DNA of 64,000 bases from Clostridium sp. 'White wine YQ' (lineage in GTDB: Bacteria; Bacillota; Clostridia; Clostridiales; Clostridiaceae), in NCBI RefSeq assembly GCF_028728205.1, contig NZ_JAQYUU010000009.1, positions 152,081 to 216,080 on the forward strand, read 5' to 3'. Positions 29,353 to 38,207 of this stretch are shown piece after piece (position 1 is the stretch's first letter; every line of letters begins with the position of its first letter). A program made the position numbers and the translations under genes. Under the pieces are notes generated by a model. It searched no databases. It worked only from the letters and a program-made list of their open reading frames with translations, and was not told the DNA's origin.

Positions 29353-30534
29353 ATGATAAATAAGAAAATACCTTTTTCCCCTCCAGATATAACAGATTTA
29401 GAAATTCAATCTGTTGTAGAAGTATTAAAGAGTGGATGGATTACATCAGGACCTAAGGTACAAGAATTTGAGCAGAAAGTAGCAAAGTATTCTGATGCAA
29501 ACTATTCTGTTGCATTAAATAGTGCAACAGCAGGTTTAGAATTAATTCTAAAGGTTTTAAATCTAGGTGCAGGAGATGAAGTAATAACAACTCCATATAC
29601 TTATGCAGCAACCTCCAATGTTTTAATTCATAGAGGAATAAAGCCTGTATTTGTAGATGTTAAAAAGGATAGTTTCTTAATAGATATAGATAAAATAAAT
29701 GATGCAATAACTCCAAAGACAAAAGCAATAATGACTGTTGATATTGGAGGAATGCCAGTAGACTATGATTCAGTTAGAGAAGTTATAAAAGTTAAAAATC
29801 GAGAAGACATAGTACTTATTTCAGATTCAGCTCATTCTTTTGGAGCAAAGTACAAAGGGAAAAGAGTTGGAGGTCAAATGGATTTTCATGTTTTCTCCTA
29901 TCATGCTGTAAAAAATCTTACTACAGCTGAGGGTGGATCAATAACCTATAATGACAATAATTTTCATGGAAAACCAGATTTATTTAAAGAGTTTAAGTAT
30001 ACTGCACTTCAAGGTCAAACAAAGGATGCTTTATCAAAAATGCAGGCTGGAGCATGGAAATATGATATATTAACAGATGGGTTAAAATGCAATATGACTG
30101 ATATCATGGCTGCAATAGGTTTGGCTCAACTAAAGCGATATGATGAAATGACAGAAAAGAGAAAAGCTTTATTTAATGTATATGATAATATATTAAGTGA
30201 AAAGGAATGGGCGATTACTCCTGTAGCAAGCGATGATATTTCGGAAAGCTGCTATCATATATATACATTAAGAATAAAGGGATTTAAAGAAGAACAAAGA
30301 GATAGAGTAATTCAAGATATGGGAGAGAAAGATATAGCTACAAATGTTCATTTCATTCCACTTCCTATGCTTACTTTATATAAAAATCTAGGATATGATA
30401 TTAAGGATTACCCTAATGCATATGCTCAATATGAAAATGAGATAACTTTGCCGTTATATTCAACATTATCATTGGAAGATGCTGAATATGTAGTAAAGGA
30501 ATTAATAGAATCAATAGAAAAAGAATTTAAATAG
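29353..30534 (+). CDS. DegT/DnrJ/EryC1-family aminotransferase (second copy)
   Basis: A 393-residue relative of the preceding enzyme. It opens KIPFSPPDITDLEIQSVVEV and has LKSGWITSGPKVQEFE, LNSATAGLELILKVL, SDSAHSFGAKYKG and Lys187 in SYHAVKNLTTAEGG as Schiff-base lysine. This resembles UDP-4-amino-sugar synthesising enzymes (ArnB/PseC type) more than the first copy does. The two proteins differ widely, so they are unlikely to be a recent duplication and may act at different positions or on different sugars. Last gene of the deoR-aminotransferase unit, ended by a strong terminator. Confidence 0.88.
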   Translation: MINKKIPFSPPDITDLEIQSVVEVLKSGWITSGPKVQEFEQKVAKYSDANYSVALNSATAGLELILKVLNLGAGDEVITTPYTYAATSNVLIHRGIKPVFVDVKKDSFLIDIDKINDAITPKTKAIMTVDIGGMPVDYDSVREVIKVKNREDIVLISDSAHSFGAKYKGKRVGGQMDFHVFSYHAVKNLTTAEGGSITYNDNNFHGKPDLFKEFKYTALQGQTKDALSKMQAGAWKYDILTDGLKCNMTDIMAAIGLAQLKRYDEMTEKRKALFNVYDNILSEKEWAITPVASDDISESCYHIYTLRIKGFKEEQRDRVIQDMGEKDIATNVHFIPLPMLTLYKNLGYDIKDYPNAYAQYENEITLPLYSTLSLEDAEYVVKELIESIEKEFK

Positions 30535-30543
30535 ATACAAGTT

Positions 30544-30589
30544 TAAATGAGCTGTTTCAAATTTATAATTTGAAACAGCTCATTTTATT
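30544..30589. terminator. Bidirectional terminator after aminotransferases
   Basis: AAATGAGCTGTTTCAAATT pairs with AATTTGAAACAGCTCATTTT around TAT, a 19-base stem. It touches the stop of the convergent minus-strand gene. Confidence 0.9.
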
Positions 30590-31169
30590 ACATAGTTGTT
30601 GAATTAGCTGTGGCTGATTGAAGAAGGTTTATAAGTGTATCCATATCAGTACTCAATTTTTTTAATCCATCTGTTCTTGTATTTTGAATATTAATAACGT
30701 TATCTAATTGAGTTAGGGCATCTTGAAAATTCTTGTTTTTAATATCATCCTTGGCAGTAGTAAAAGCTGTTTTAATAGTACCTTTAGTATCAGCTAAAGA
30801 AGAAACGTCACTATTTATTGTTTTTAACGCTGCATCAATTTTAGCTAAGTCATCAGAAGATAGCTTCTTTTTGTTTTGTCTTATATCTTTAGTAAGACCT
30901 TTGGCAGTGGTTCTTTTTTCTTTAATCTCATTTCTAAGAGCTTGATTAGTTGAATGGTTTTGCTTTATAGTATCCTTCTTTTGTGTAATAGTAGGTTTGT
31001 ATTGTTGCCATTCACTTTTAGTTTCTAAATTTTGTTGTTGTTTTAGTAGACCTGAGCCAAACTGTCTTGTTGCATTAGTGTTAGCTTCTTCTGCACTTGC
31101 AGAAATTGCAGGAATTAAGCAAGTAATAGCTAACGCTGAGGCAAGAACTTTTAACTTTAAATTTTTCAT
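30588..31169 (-). CDS. Secreted helical protein of unknown function
   Basis: A 193-residue protein with a signal peptide (LKVLASALAITCLIPAISASA, cleavage about residue 26). The mature part is Lys/Thr/Gln-rich and predicted almost entirely helical, with heptad-like segments such as LRNEIKEKRTTAKGLTKDI and a tail of LSTDMDTLINLLQS; this suggests a coiled-coil bundle. I do not recognise a named family. It starts 11 bases after a small lipoprotein gene on the same strand, forming a two-gene unit divergent from the two-component system at 31642. Confidence 0.75.
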   Translation of the reverse strand: MKNLKLKVLASALAITCLIPAISASAEEANTNATRQFGSGLLKQQQNLETKSEWQQYKPTITQKKDTIKQNHSTNQALRNEIKEKRTTAKGLTKDIRQNKKKLSSDDLAKIDAALKTINSDVSSLADTKGTIKTAFTTAKDDIKNKNFQDALTQLDNVINIQNTRTDGLKKLSTDMDTLINLLQSATANSTTM

Positions 31170-31180
31170 AATAACATCTC

Positions 31181-31459
31181 CTATTTTAAATTATTTATTA
31201 GTGAATCAGTCTCATTTACATCATTGCTATCATCTAAGCTATTTAAGGTGTTATCCAATTTATCTAATTTGCTATCTATGTTATTAATTGATGTATTTGA
31301 ATTGTCGTTACTAGCACTTTTAGTATTAGGATTGGAGGTAGATGAAGCCTCTGAATTTTTATTTGCTTGTTTATTAACAGCTTCGTGCTTTCTTCCACAG
31401 CCGGTAAGAATGACAAAGGTAAAAAGTATTAAAATAACTAGGGTGGTGAATTTCTTCAT
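31181..31459 (-). CDS. Small lipoprotein of unknown function
   Basis: A 92-residue protein starting KKFTTLVILILFTFVILTG then CGRK: a signal with lipobox LTGC, so Cys21 or so should be lipidated. The rest is Asn/Ser-rich linker followed by a short helical segment (IDSKLDKLDNTLNSLDD). It lies directly upstream of the secreted helical protein and the two may act together at the cell surface. The divergent response regulator at 31642 is the natural candidate controller. Confidence 0.72.
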   Translation of the reverse strand: MKKFTTLVILILFTFVILTGCGRKHEAVNKQANKNSEASSTSNPNTKSASNDNSNTSINNIDSKLDKLDNTLNSLDDSNDVNETDSLINNLK

Positions 31460-31605
31460 ATGTTTAACCTCCTTTTAAAATTAATATTTATTTAGTTTTG
31501 TTGCTTACAAATATAGTTTATCAAGTAACCTTAGGCTGAATCTCCGAGAAATTGTGGCAAAATTAAGGCAAAGCTTAAGAGAATATGTGAATAAAAAAGT
31601 TAGTA

Positions 31606-31614
31606 TGCTATAAT
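31606..31614 (+). promoter_or_regulatory. Candidate extended -10 promoter of the second two-component system
   Basis: TGCTATAAT is an extended -10 match 28 bases before the ATG at 31642. The -35 region is poor, suggesting dependence on the extended element or on an activator. Confidence 0.5.
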
Positions 31615-31641
31615 CAAACTAAAATATAAGGCGGTAAATTT

Positions 31642-32334
31642 ATGGATAATAAACTTATATATATAGCGGATGATGAGGTAAAGATACAAGAGATAATCAG
31701 GATGTTCTTAAAGAAAGAAGGATATGAAGTAGAGACATTTTCTGAAGGAAGAAGTCTTTTAGAAAAATTTAAACAGTTTCCAGCAGATATGCTTATAATT
31801 GATGTAATGATGCCAGGTATCGATGGTCTAGCTTTATGTTCTGAAATAAGAAAAGAAAGCAACGTACCTATAATTATAATTTCAGCAAAGGATAGTGAGT
31901 CAGATAAAATTGCAGGATTGATGCTAGGAAGTGATGATTATATGACTAAACCTTTTAGTCCAGTTGAGCTGGTACTAAGGGTGAAGAGTATTTTCAGAAG
32001 AATGGAGCAGGAAAAGACAAATAAAGAAAGTAAGTCAGTGGTTAATATTTCTGATGTTGAGATATTTACGGAAGGAAGATATGCTCTTTGTCATGGACAA
32101 GATTTAAAGTTAACTTCTATGGAATTCAATTTATTATTGTATTTAGCTAAAAATATAAATAAGGGAGTAAGTAGAGAGGAACTATTAAATAAGATATGGG
32201 GATTTGATAGTGAAGTAGATACAAGAGCAACTGACGATATGATAAAGAGGATCAGAAAAAAACTATCCAATGTAAATTCAAATTTAAAGATAGAAACTCT
32301 TTGGGGATTTGGTTTTATAATAGCTAATAAATAG
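31642..32334 (+). CDS. OmpR-family response regulator
   Basis: A 230-residue regulator with a receiver domain (acidic pair Asp10/Asp11, phospho-acceptor Asp54 in LIIDVMMPG, Lys in MTKPF) and a C-terminal winged helix (LTSMEFNLLLYLAKN, TDDMIKRIRKKL). It lies 15 bases before its kinase gene, divergent from the lipoprotein/secreted-protein pair whose promoter region it shares. ATAAGGCGG precedes the ATG. Probably controls the divergent unit; no binding repeat was firmly identified. Confidence 0.92.
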   Translation: MDNKLIYIADDEVKIQEIIRMFLKKEGYEVETFSEGRSLLEKFKQFPADMLIIDVMMPGIDGLALCSEIRKESNVPIIIISAKDSESDKIAGLMLGSDDYMTKPFSPVELVLRVKSIFRRMEQEKTNKESKSVVNISDVEIFTEGRYALCHGQDLKLTSMEFNLLLYLAKNINKGVSREELLNKIWGFDSEVDTRATDDMIKRIRKKLSNVNSNLKIETLWGFGFIIANK

Positions 32335-32349
32335 TGAGAAGGGTATTTT

Positions 32350-33792
32350 ATGAAGAAGAAATATAAAACATCAATACAGAAAAGAATATTTTTATCCCAT
32401 ATTATTATTGTAGGTGTTGCACTTTTACTCACAATGATAATTTTTGATGTCTGCCTTAGTTTATACGTAAGGAGAGAAATTAAATCACAAATTATTACGT
32501 CAGGACAAATGCTTGCTAAGACGATAGAAGAAGAAAATAAAAGTGGAATAGATGTAGCTGAAAAATATAAAAATTCTAATGAGTTTAATAAGAGTTTAAT
32601 TCAAATGAATAAAACAATAAAACAATCCCAAGCACTTTTAGATATAAACTATGTGTTATTAGGAAAAAATGAAGATATTATATATCCGCCAAATGAAAAT
32701 AAACAAGAGTATAATTTTATAGAAAAAAATTTAATGAAAGTTGTAAACAGAAGAATTACATTATCCAGTCTTAATAACAACACTACAATTAATTTCAAAA
32801 TATCAGGGAATAGATACATTTTAGGAGCATTTAACTTAAACTTGAAGGGAAATAAAGGTGGATATCTTATTGTATATTCAGATTTAGCTAAAAGCAGAAG
32901 ACTTACTATGGTTGTTAATATTATGTTGTTTTTAATATTACTTGCTGCGGCAGTAATTGCATCGATTATTTCTAATAATGTTTCAGAAAAAATATCAAAG
33001 CCAATATATGAATTAGTGAATTATGCAAAAAAAATTGGAGATAGAGAATATAATATTAAGTTTAAAAAGCAAAATGATGATGAAATTGGCAAACTAGTAG
33101 ATAGTATGGAACTTATGACAAAAAAGCTGGCAGCTTATGATGATACTATGAAGACTTTTATGCAAAATGCATCACATGAACTTCGAACTCCGCTTATGTC
33201 AATACAAGGATATGCAGAGGGAATAAAATATGGAGTTGTAGATGAACAGGATAAGGCAATTGAAATAATTATAGATGAAAGTAAAAGACTATCAGAATTA
33301 GTTGAGAAATTACTATACTTATCAAAAATTGATGCTATGCAAGATGAGTTCAAGTTTGAGAAAGTAAATGTTGAAGAGATAATCAGAACCTGTATAGATA
33401 GAATAAATGGAATTGCAGTTAAAGAAGGAAAAACAATTAGTCTTTCTTCAAATATAGGAGACGTAATGATAATGGCAGATGAGGATAAACTTACACGAGC
33501 AATGTTAAATATACTTGGAAATTGTCTTAGATATGCTAAGAAGAATATAAATGTTTCCTTGAAGAAGAATGAGTCCAATATTGAAATTTTAGTCAAAGAT
33601 GATGGTCCTGGATTTGACAGTAAGGACATAAATAATATATTTGATAGGTTCTATAAAGGTAAAGGTGGAAACTATGGATTGGGATTAGCAATAACTAAAA
33701 GTATTATCTCAAGACATGGGGGAACTATAGTTGCTAAGAATGATGTTAATAAAGGAGCTTGCTACCTTGTTAATTTAAAAGATAATTTATAA
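32350..33792 (+). CDS. Sensor histidine kinase
   Basis: A 480-residue membrane kinase. Transmembrane segment about 17-39, extracellular sensor about 40-190, second transmembrane segment about 193-215, HAMP about 217-270, dimerisation domain with phospho-acceptor His276 in NASHELRTP, ATPase domain with N box MLNILGNCLRYAKK, DDGPGFDSKD and GNYGLGLAI. The canonical SHELRTP motif contrasts with SHDLKTP in the kinase at 7729. It follows its regulator by 15 bases. The extracellular domain has no motif I recognise. Confidence 0.92.
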   Translation: MKKKYKTSIQKRIFLSHIIIVGVALLLTMIIFDVCLSLYVRREIKSQIITSGQMLAKTIEEENKSGIDVAEKYKNSNEFNKSLIQMNKTIKQSQALLDINYVLLGKNEDIIYPPNENKQEYNFIEKNLMKVVNRRITLSSLNNNTTINFKISGNRYILGAFNLNLKGNKGGYLIVYSDLAKSRRLTMVVNIMLFLILLAAAVIASIISNNVSEKISKPIYELVNYAKKIGDREYNIKFKKQNDDEIGKLVDSMELMTKKLAAYDDTMKTFMQNASHELRTPLMSIQGYAEGIKYGVVDEQDKAIEIIIDESKRLSELVEKLLYLSKIDAMQDEFKFEKVNVEEIIRTCIDRINGIAVKEGKTISLSSNIGDVMIMADEDKLTRAMLNILGNCLRYAKKNINVSLKKNESNIEILVKDDGPGFDSKDINNIFDRFYKGKGGNYGLGLAITKSIISRHGGTIVAKNDVNKGACYLVNLKDNL

Positions 33793-33856
33793 ATTTCAAT
33801 AAATTTATTTTAGTGGTAATATTATTATGTAGAATAAAATAATTGGAGATATAAAT

Positions 33857-34546
33857 ATGAGGAAAATTACTATAGATGAGTTAAAAGCACAAGAAGTTTT
33901 TAAAACTCTAAAAAAAGAAACATTAGATGCTTTAGTAAATAATATAGTTGTAACAAGCTTTGAAAAGAATTCCCATGTTTTTAGGGATAAAGAAAAAGTT
34001 GATACAGTATACATAGTTTTGAGTGGAAAGTTTTCTTTATATAAACTTGGGGAAAATTCTAATAAGAAAATAATATATATATTAGGTGCGGGGAAAATAT
34101 TAAATGATGTTATTTTAGATAACCTTGCAGCATCTATTAACTGTGAAGCCTTTGAAGCAGGAGAGCTTATAGCTATAAAGAAATCAGAACTACTTGATAT
34201 TATGAGTAGAGACTTTGAATTAACGAAAATAATAGTTAATTCTTTGACAATAAAAGTCAGAAGATTGTATAGACAATTAAAGAATACAACACCTCTAAAA
34301 ATTGAAAAAAGAGTGGCTGCAAAGCTATGGAAGTTATGTAAAGACTATGGAGTAGATTATGATGATGGGGCTCTTATAGATATGAGAATAACTGTAACAT
34401 ACCTAGCAGATATGTTTGGAAGTCAGAGAGAAACTATATCGAGAGCTTTAAAACAGCTTGAGGAATTGAACCTAATAGAAATGAGAGAAAAGAAGATATT
34501 CATTATTAATAAAGAAAAGCTTTTGAAATATTTTAAAGGACTGTGA
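33857..34546 (+). CDS. Crp/Fnr-family transcriptional regulator
   Basis: A 229-residue regulator: an N-terminal cyclic-nucleotide-type beta barrel (about 10-125, with VYIVLSGKFSLYKLG), a dimerisation helix, and a C-terminal winged helix (about 150-225) with VTYLADMFGSQRETISRALK as recognition helix. It lacks the N-terminal cysteine cluster of iron-sulfur Fnr, so the signal is not obviously oxygen through Fe-S. Its stop codon lies inside a perfect inverted repeat (34535-34564) that carries a Crp-type binding palindrome facing the FNT/asr operon. It most likely regulates that operon. Confidence 0.9.
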   Translation: MRKITIDELKAQEVFKTLKKETLDALVNNIVVTSFEKNSHVFRDKEKVDTVYIVLSGKFSLYKLGENSNKKIIYILGAGKILNDVILDNLAASINCEAFEAGELIAIKKSELLDIMSRDFELTKIIVNSLTIKVRRLYRQLKNTTPLKIEKRVAAKLWKLCKDYGVDYDDGALIDMRITVTYLADMFGSQRETISRALKQLEELNLIEMREKKIFIINKEKLLKYFKGL

Positions 34547-34564
34547 TTATTATCACAGTCCTTT
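34535..34564. promoter_or_regulatory. Hairpin carrying a TGTGA-N6-TCACA palindrome: terminator and Crp/Fnr-type operator
   Basis: AAAGGACTGTGAT and ATCACAGTCCTTT are perfect 13-base arms with a 4-base loop and a T-rich tail, so it can terminate the regulator gene. The centre, TGTGATTATTATCACA (34542-34557), matches the Crp half-sites exactly. A TATAAT at 34580-34585 predicts a start near 34591, putting the palindrome centre at about -41.5, the class II activator position. No -35 box is visible. Confidence 0.65.
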
Positions 34565-34615
34565 GTTTTACGGTTAATTTATAATAAATTCATAGAAAAA
34601 GGAGGAGTTGTTGTC

Positions 34616-35383
34616 ATGTTTAGTGAAGAAATTAACAAAGTAAGCGAGGCTGCAAAAGCAAAGATAGGCTTACTAAACAAGAATAAGCTTGGATACTTGC
34701 TGTCGGCAATGTTTGCTGGATTGTATGTGGGGCTAGGAATAATGCTTATATTCACAATTGGAGGACTATTGTCATCTGCAAATTCCCCAGCAACTAAAAT
34801 TGTTATGGGACTAGGTTTCGGTGTAGCACTTAGTTTAGTAATTTTTGCTGGCTCAGAGTTGTTTACAGGAAATAATTTTGTAATGACTGTTGGAATATTA
34901 AAAGGGAAAACTTCAGTTTTAGATGCAATTAAAATTTGGATTTTTAGTTTTGTTGGAAATCTGATTGGATCAGTATTAGGAGGATATCTTTATTATGCCA
35001 CGGGGCTAGGTAAAGCAGCAGTTGGAGAATTTATTGTTAAGACTGCAGCGACAAAGATGGGACTTCCTATTCATGAACTAATAACTAGAGGGATATTTTG
35101 TAACATATTAGTTTGTCTTGCGGTTTGGTGTACTTACAGAATGAAAGAAGAAACTGGTAAGCTTATTATGATTTTTTGGTGTCTTTTTGCATTTATAACT
35201 TCTGGATTTGAACACAGTATCGCAAATATGACATTGCTATCTATCAGTCTATTTATACCTCATACTGCAGCAGTTAGTATAGGGGGCTTTATATATAATA
35301 TAGGATTTGTAACATTAGGTAATTTTATCGGAGGAGCTTTATTTTTAGCAATACCATATTACCTTATTTCAAAAGATAAGTAA
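34616..35383 (+). CDS. FNT-family channel, probable hydrosulfide channel (FocA/NirC family)
   Basis: A 255-residue membrane protein with six hydrophobic segments and formate/nitrite transporter features: AGLYVGLGIMLIF, the FAGSELFTGNN loop, and GFEHSIANMTLL with the pore His. The FNT proteins encoded beside clostridial asrABC have been described as hydrosulfide (HS-) channels that release the product of sulfite reduction; nitrite/formate or sulfite transport is the alternative. It is 37 bases upstream of asrA, same strand. GGAGGAG precedes ATG 34616. Likely activated through the Crp-type palindrome upstream. Confidence 0.88.
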   Translation: MFSEEINKVSEAAKAKIGLLNKNKLGYLLSAMFAGLYVGLGIMLIFTIGGLLSSANSPATKIVMGLGFGVALSLVIFAGSELFTGNNFVMTVGILKGKTSVLDAIKIWIFSFVGNLIGSVLGGYLYYATGLGKAAVGEFIVKTAATKMGLPIHELITRGIFCNILVCLAVWCTYRMKEETGKLIMIFWCLFAFITSGFEHSIANMTLLSISLFIPHTAAVSIGGFIYNIGFVTLGNFIGGALFLAIPYYLISKDK

Positions 35384-35420
35384 GATATTATGCATAAAAA
35401 AATATTAAGAGGTGTAAGTT

Positions 35421-36437
35421 ATGGGGTTTAAGTTAACTATTGAAAACTTTAATTTGTTACTAGAGAGATATTCTAAGGATTATAAGATATTTGCTCCAAA
35501 AATTCTAAAGGGAAAAGGAACTTTTTCGGATACGGACATAGTTAGATATGGAGAAATATCAGATATTGAGGAAGTAGAATTCAATCAAAAGTCAGCGTTT
35601 TCTTATAAGGAAACATTATTACCAATAACACAAACTTTGTTCTATTTTACTGAAGATCAGTGGATAGAGCCAAAGGAAGAGGAAAAAGGTGCACTAATTT
35701 TCTTAAGAAGCTGTGATATTCATTCTGTTAAAAGAATAGATGATATATATTTAAAGAATGGTGTAGAAGATCCATACTATAAAAAGCTAAGAGAAAAAGC
35801 AAAGTTTATACTTATTGGATGTGAAAATAGCTTTGATAATTGTTTTTGTGTAAGCATGGGAACAAATAAAACTGATGGACAAGATGCTTATGTAAAACTA
35901 GATGGAGAAATGGTTTACTTTGATGTAAAGGATTCACAACTAGAAGAGTATATAGGTGATTTGGAGAGAGAAACTGTGGATATATCACCTGATTTTGTGG
36001 ACAAAAATGAAGTGACTGTGAATATTCCAGATAATCTAGATATTAAAGTTATGGATTCAGAAGTATGGAAAGAATATTCAGCTAGATGTATAGCTTGTGG
36101 AAGATGTAATTTTGTTTGCCCTACTTGTACATGCTTTACTACACAAGACATTTTCTATAAGGATAATGCAAAGGCAGGAGAAAGAAGAATAGTCTGGGCT
36201 TCATGTCATGTAGATGGCTATACTAATATGGCTGGTGGACATAGCTTTAGGCTAGATAAAGGCCAAAGAATGAGATTTAAGGTTTTACACAAAGTATATG
36301 ATTATAAAAAGAGATGGGGATATCATATGTGTGTAGGATGTGGTAGATGTGATGATATTTGTCCAGAATATATCTCCTTCTCAAACTGTGTAAATAAATT
36401 AGATGCTGCAATGGATGAGGTGAATAAAAATGAGTAA
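35421..36437 (+). CDS. asrA: Anaerobic sulfite reductase subunit A
   Basis: A 338-residue electron-transfer subunit related to the HydA/SirA-type ferredoxin proteins. Two ferredoxin cluster motifs stand in the C-terminal half: CIACGRCNFVCPTC (from Cys223) and CVGCGRCDDICPEY (from Cys304). It passes electrons from AsrB to the siroheme subunit AsrC in cytoplasmic six-electron reduction of sulfite to sulfide. The stop overlaps the asrB start by 8 bases, indicating coupled translation. GAGGTG precedes the ATG. Confidence 0.93.
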   Translation: MGFKLTIENFNLLLERYSKDYKIFAPKILKGKGTFSDTDIVRYGEISDIEEVEFNQKSAFSYKETLLPITQTLFYFTEDQWIEPKEEEKGALIFLRSCDIHSVKRIDDIYLKNGVEDPYYKKLREKAKFILIGCENSFDNCFCVSMGTNKTDGQDAYVKLDGEMVYFDVKDSQLEEYIGDLERETVDISPDFVDKNEVTVNIPDNLDIKVMDSEVWKEYSARCIACGRCNFVCPTCTCFTTQDIFYKDNAKAGERRIVWASCHVDGYTNMAGGHSFRLDKGQRMRFKVLHKVYDYKKRWGYHMCVGCGRCDDICPEYISFSNCVNKLDAAMDEVNKNE

Positions 36438-37221
36438 TGTGTATATGCCATTCAAAACTGAAATATTAGATATAAAACAACATACAGATATTGAATATAC
36501 TTTTAGATTATCTTTTCAAGGAGAAGTTAAACCAGGACAATTTTTTGAATTATCTCTTCCTAAGTACGGGGAAGCACCTATCTCTGTTTCAGGAATAGGG
36601 GAGGGTTACGTAGAACTAACCATAAGAAGAGTTGGAGTTGTAACTAACGAGATATTTAACTACCATGTAGGTCAAAACTTATTTATGAGAGGACCTTATG
36701 GGAATGGTTTTGATACAGAAATTTATAAGGGAAAAGAACTTATTGTAGTAGCTGGTGGAACAGGTTTATCTCCTGTTAGAGGAGTTATAGACCATTTTGC
36801 TAAGAACAGGGATGAGATAAAGAAATTAACTTTAATTACAGGGTTTAAATCTCCAAAGGATATTCTATTTAAAGAAGATCTAAATGAGTGGGAAAAAACA
36901 ATAGATGTAGTGTTAACTGTAGATGGAGCAGATGAAGATTATAAAGGGAATGTAGGACTTGTTACAAAATATATTCCAGAAGTTAAGGTTGAGGATATGG
37001 ATACACTTCAAGTTATTGTTGTTGGTCCTCCGATAATGATGAAATTTGCAGTAGCAGAATTCTTGAAATTAGGGTTAAAAGAAGAAAATATATGGATTTC
37101 ACATGAAAGAAAAATGTGCTGTGGAGTTGGAAAATGCGGGCACTGTAAAATAGATGATACCTATGTGTGTATAGATGGACCTGTATTTAATTATACAAAA
37201 GGAAAGCTATTAAGGGATTAG
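36430..37221 (+). CDS. asrB: Anaerobic sulfite reductase subunit B
   Basis: A 263-residue flavoprotein of the ferredoxin-NADP reductase/dihydroorotate dehydrogenase electron-transfer type. GPYGNGF and VVAGGTGLSPVRGV belong to FAD/NAD binding; CCGVGKCGHC (from about Cys230) plus a later Cys in VCIDGPVF binds a 2Fe-2S cluster. It takes electrons from NAD(P)H for AsrA/AsrC. The start overlaps the asrA stop, and asrC follows after 11 bases. Confidence 0.93.
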   Translation: MSNVYMPFKTEILDIKQHTDIEYTFRLSFQGEVKPGQFFELSLPKYGEAPISVSGIGEGYVELTIRRVGVVTNEIFNYHVGQNLFMRGPYGNGFDTEIYKGKELIVVAGGTGLSPVRGVIDHFAKNRDEIKKLTLITGFKSPKDILFKEDLNEWEKTIDVVLTVDGADEDYKGNVGLVTKYIPEVKVEDMDTLQVIVVGPPIMMKFAVAEFLKLGLKEENIWISHERKMCCGVGKCGHCKIDDTYVCIDGPVFNYTKGKLLRD

Positions 37222-37232
37222 GGGGAATAGAT

Positions 37233-38195
37233 GTGGATATAAATACTAAAGCTCTCAAAAAAAATGCTTTTAGGGTTACAAAGAAAAGAGGAATGACTGC
37301 CTCAAGAATAAGAGTACCAGGAGGCCATTTAAAGGCAGAATATTTAAGTCTAATTCAAGAAATTGCAGATAAGTATGGTAATGGTACAGTACATTTAACT
37401 ACTAGACAAGGTTTTGAAGTACCAGACATAGATATGAAGGACATACCTGAGGTTAATAGATTGCTTCAACCTATTATAGAAGGACTAGAAATTAATCAAG
37501 AGGTACCGGGAGAAGGATATACTGCAGCAGGAACTAGAAATGTATCTGCATGTATAGGTAATAGAGTATGTCCTTTTGCGAATTATGATACATCTGGATT
37601 TGCTCAAAGAATAGAAAAAGATATTTTCCCTAATGACTTGCACTTTAAGATAGCTTTAACAGGTTGTCCTAATGATTGTATGAAGGTAAGAATGCATGAC
37701 TTTGGAATCATAGGTATGACAGAGCCACAGTATGATGCTTACAGATGCATAGGTTGTCAAGCTTGTGTAAATAACTGCAAAAAAAGAGCAACCGGAGCAT
37801 TAAAATTTGAAAACTTTAAAGTTGTTAGAGATCATGATAAATGTATAGGTTGTGGGGAATGTGTAGGAAAATGTCCAACAGGCGCTTGGACTAGAAGTGA
37901 AGAAAAGTATTATAGATTAGCTATCATGGGAAGATCAGGTAAGAAGAATCCTAGATTAGCAGAAGATTTCATTATCTGGGCAGATGAAGCTAGCATAAGA
38001 AAAATTATTCTAAATACTTATGACTATGTTACTGAATATATTGATAAAGAAGCTCCTGGCGGAAAAGAGCATATAGGATATATTATTGATAGAACTGGCT
38101 TTGAAGAATACAAAAAGTGGGCATTTAAAGATGTTGAACTTGGAGAAAAGGCTGTTGTTAAAGATAATATATACTGGAGTGGAATTAGATATTAA
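37233..38195 (+). CDS. asrC: Anaerobic sulfite reductase subunit C (siroheme)
   Basis: A 320-residue sulfite reductase catalytic subunit. CIGNRVCPFANY and TGCPNDCMKVRMHDFG hold the cysteines that bind the siroheme-coupled 4Fe-4S cluster; two more ferredoxin motifs follow, CIGCQACVNNCKK and CIGCGECVGKCPTG. TTRQGFEVP is the N-terminal half-domain signature. The GTG at 37233 is the start; an overlapping ATG at 37231 is in another frame and stops at once. GGGGGAAT precedes it. Last gene of the FNT-asrABC operon. Confidence 0.93.
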   Translation: MDINTKALKKNAFRVTKKRGMTASRIRVPGGHLKAEYLSLIQEIADKYGNGTVHLTTRQGFEVPDIDMKDIPEVNRLLQPIIEGLEINQEVPGEGYTAAGTRNVSACIGNRVCPFANYDTSGFAQRIEKDIFPNDLHFKIALTGCPNDCMKVRMHDFGIIGMTEPQYDAYRCIGCQACVNNCKKRATGALKFENFKVVRDHDKCIGCGECVGKCPTGAWTRSEEKYYRLAIMGRSGKKNPRLAEDFIIWADEASIRKIILNTYDYVTEYIDKEAPGGKEHIGYIIDRTGFEEYKKWAFKDVELGEKAVVKDNIYWSGIRY

Positions 38196-38207
38196 CAAAA
38201 TATATAA

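Noticed and set aside
33135..33629. 164-codon frame antisense to a histidine kinase
   Set aside because: Shadow of the kinase domain; no ribosome site or family match.
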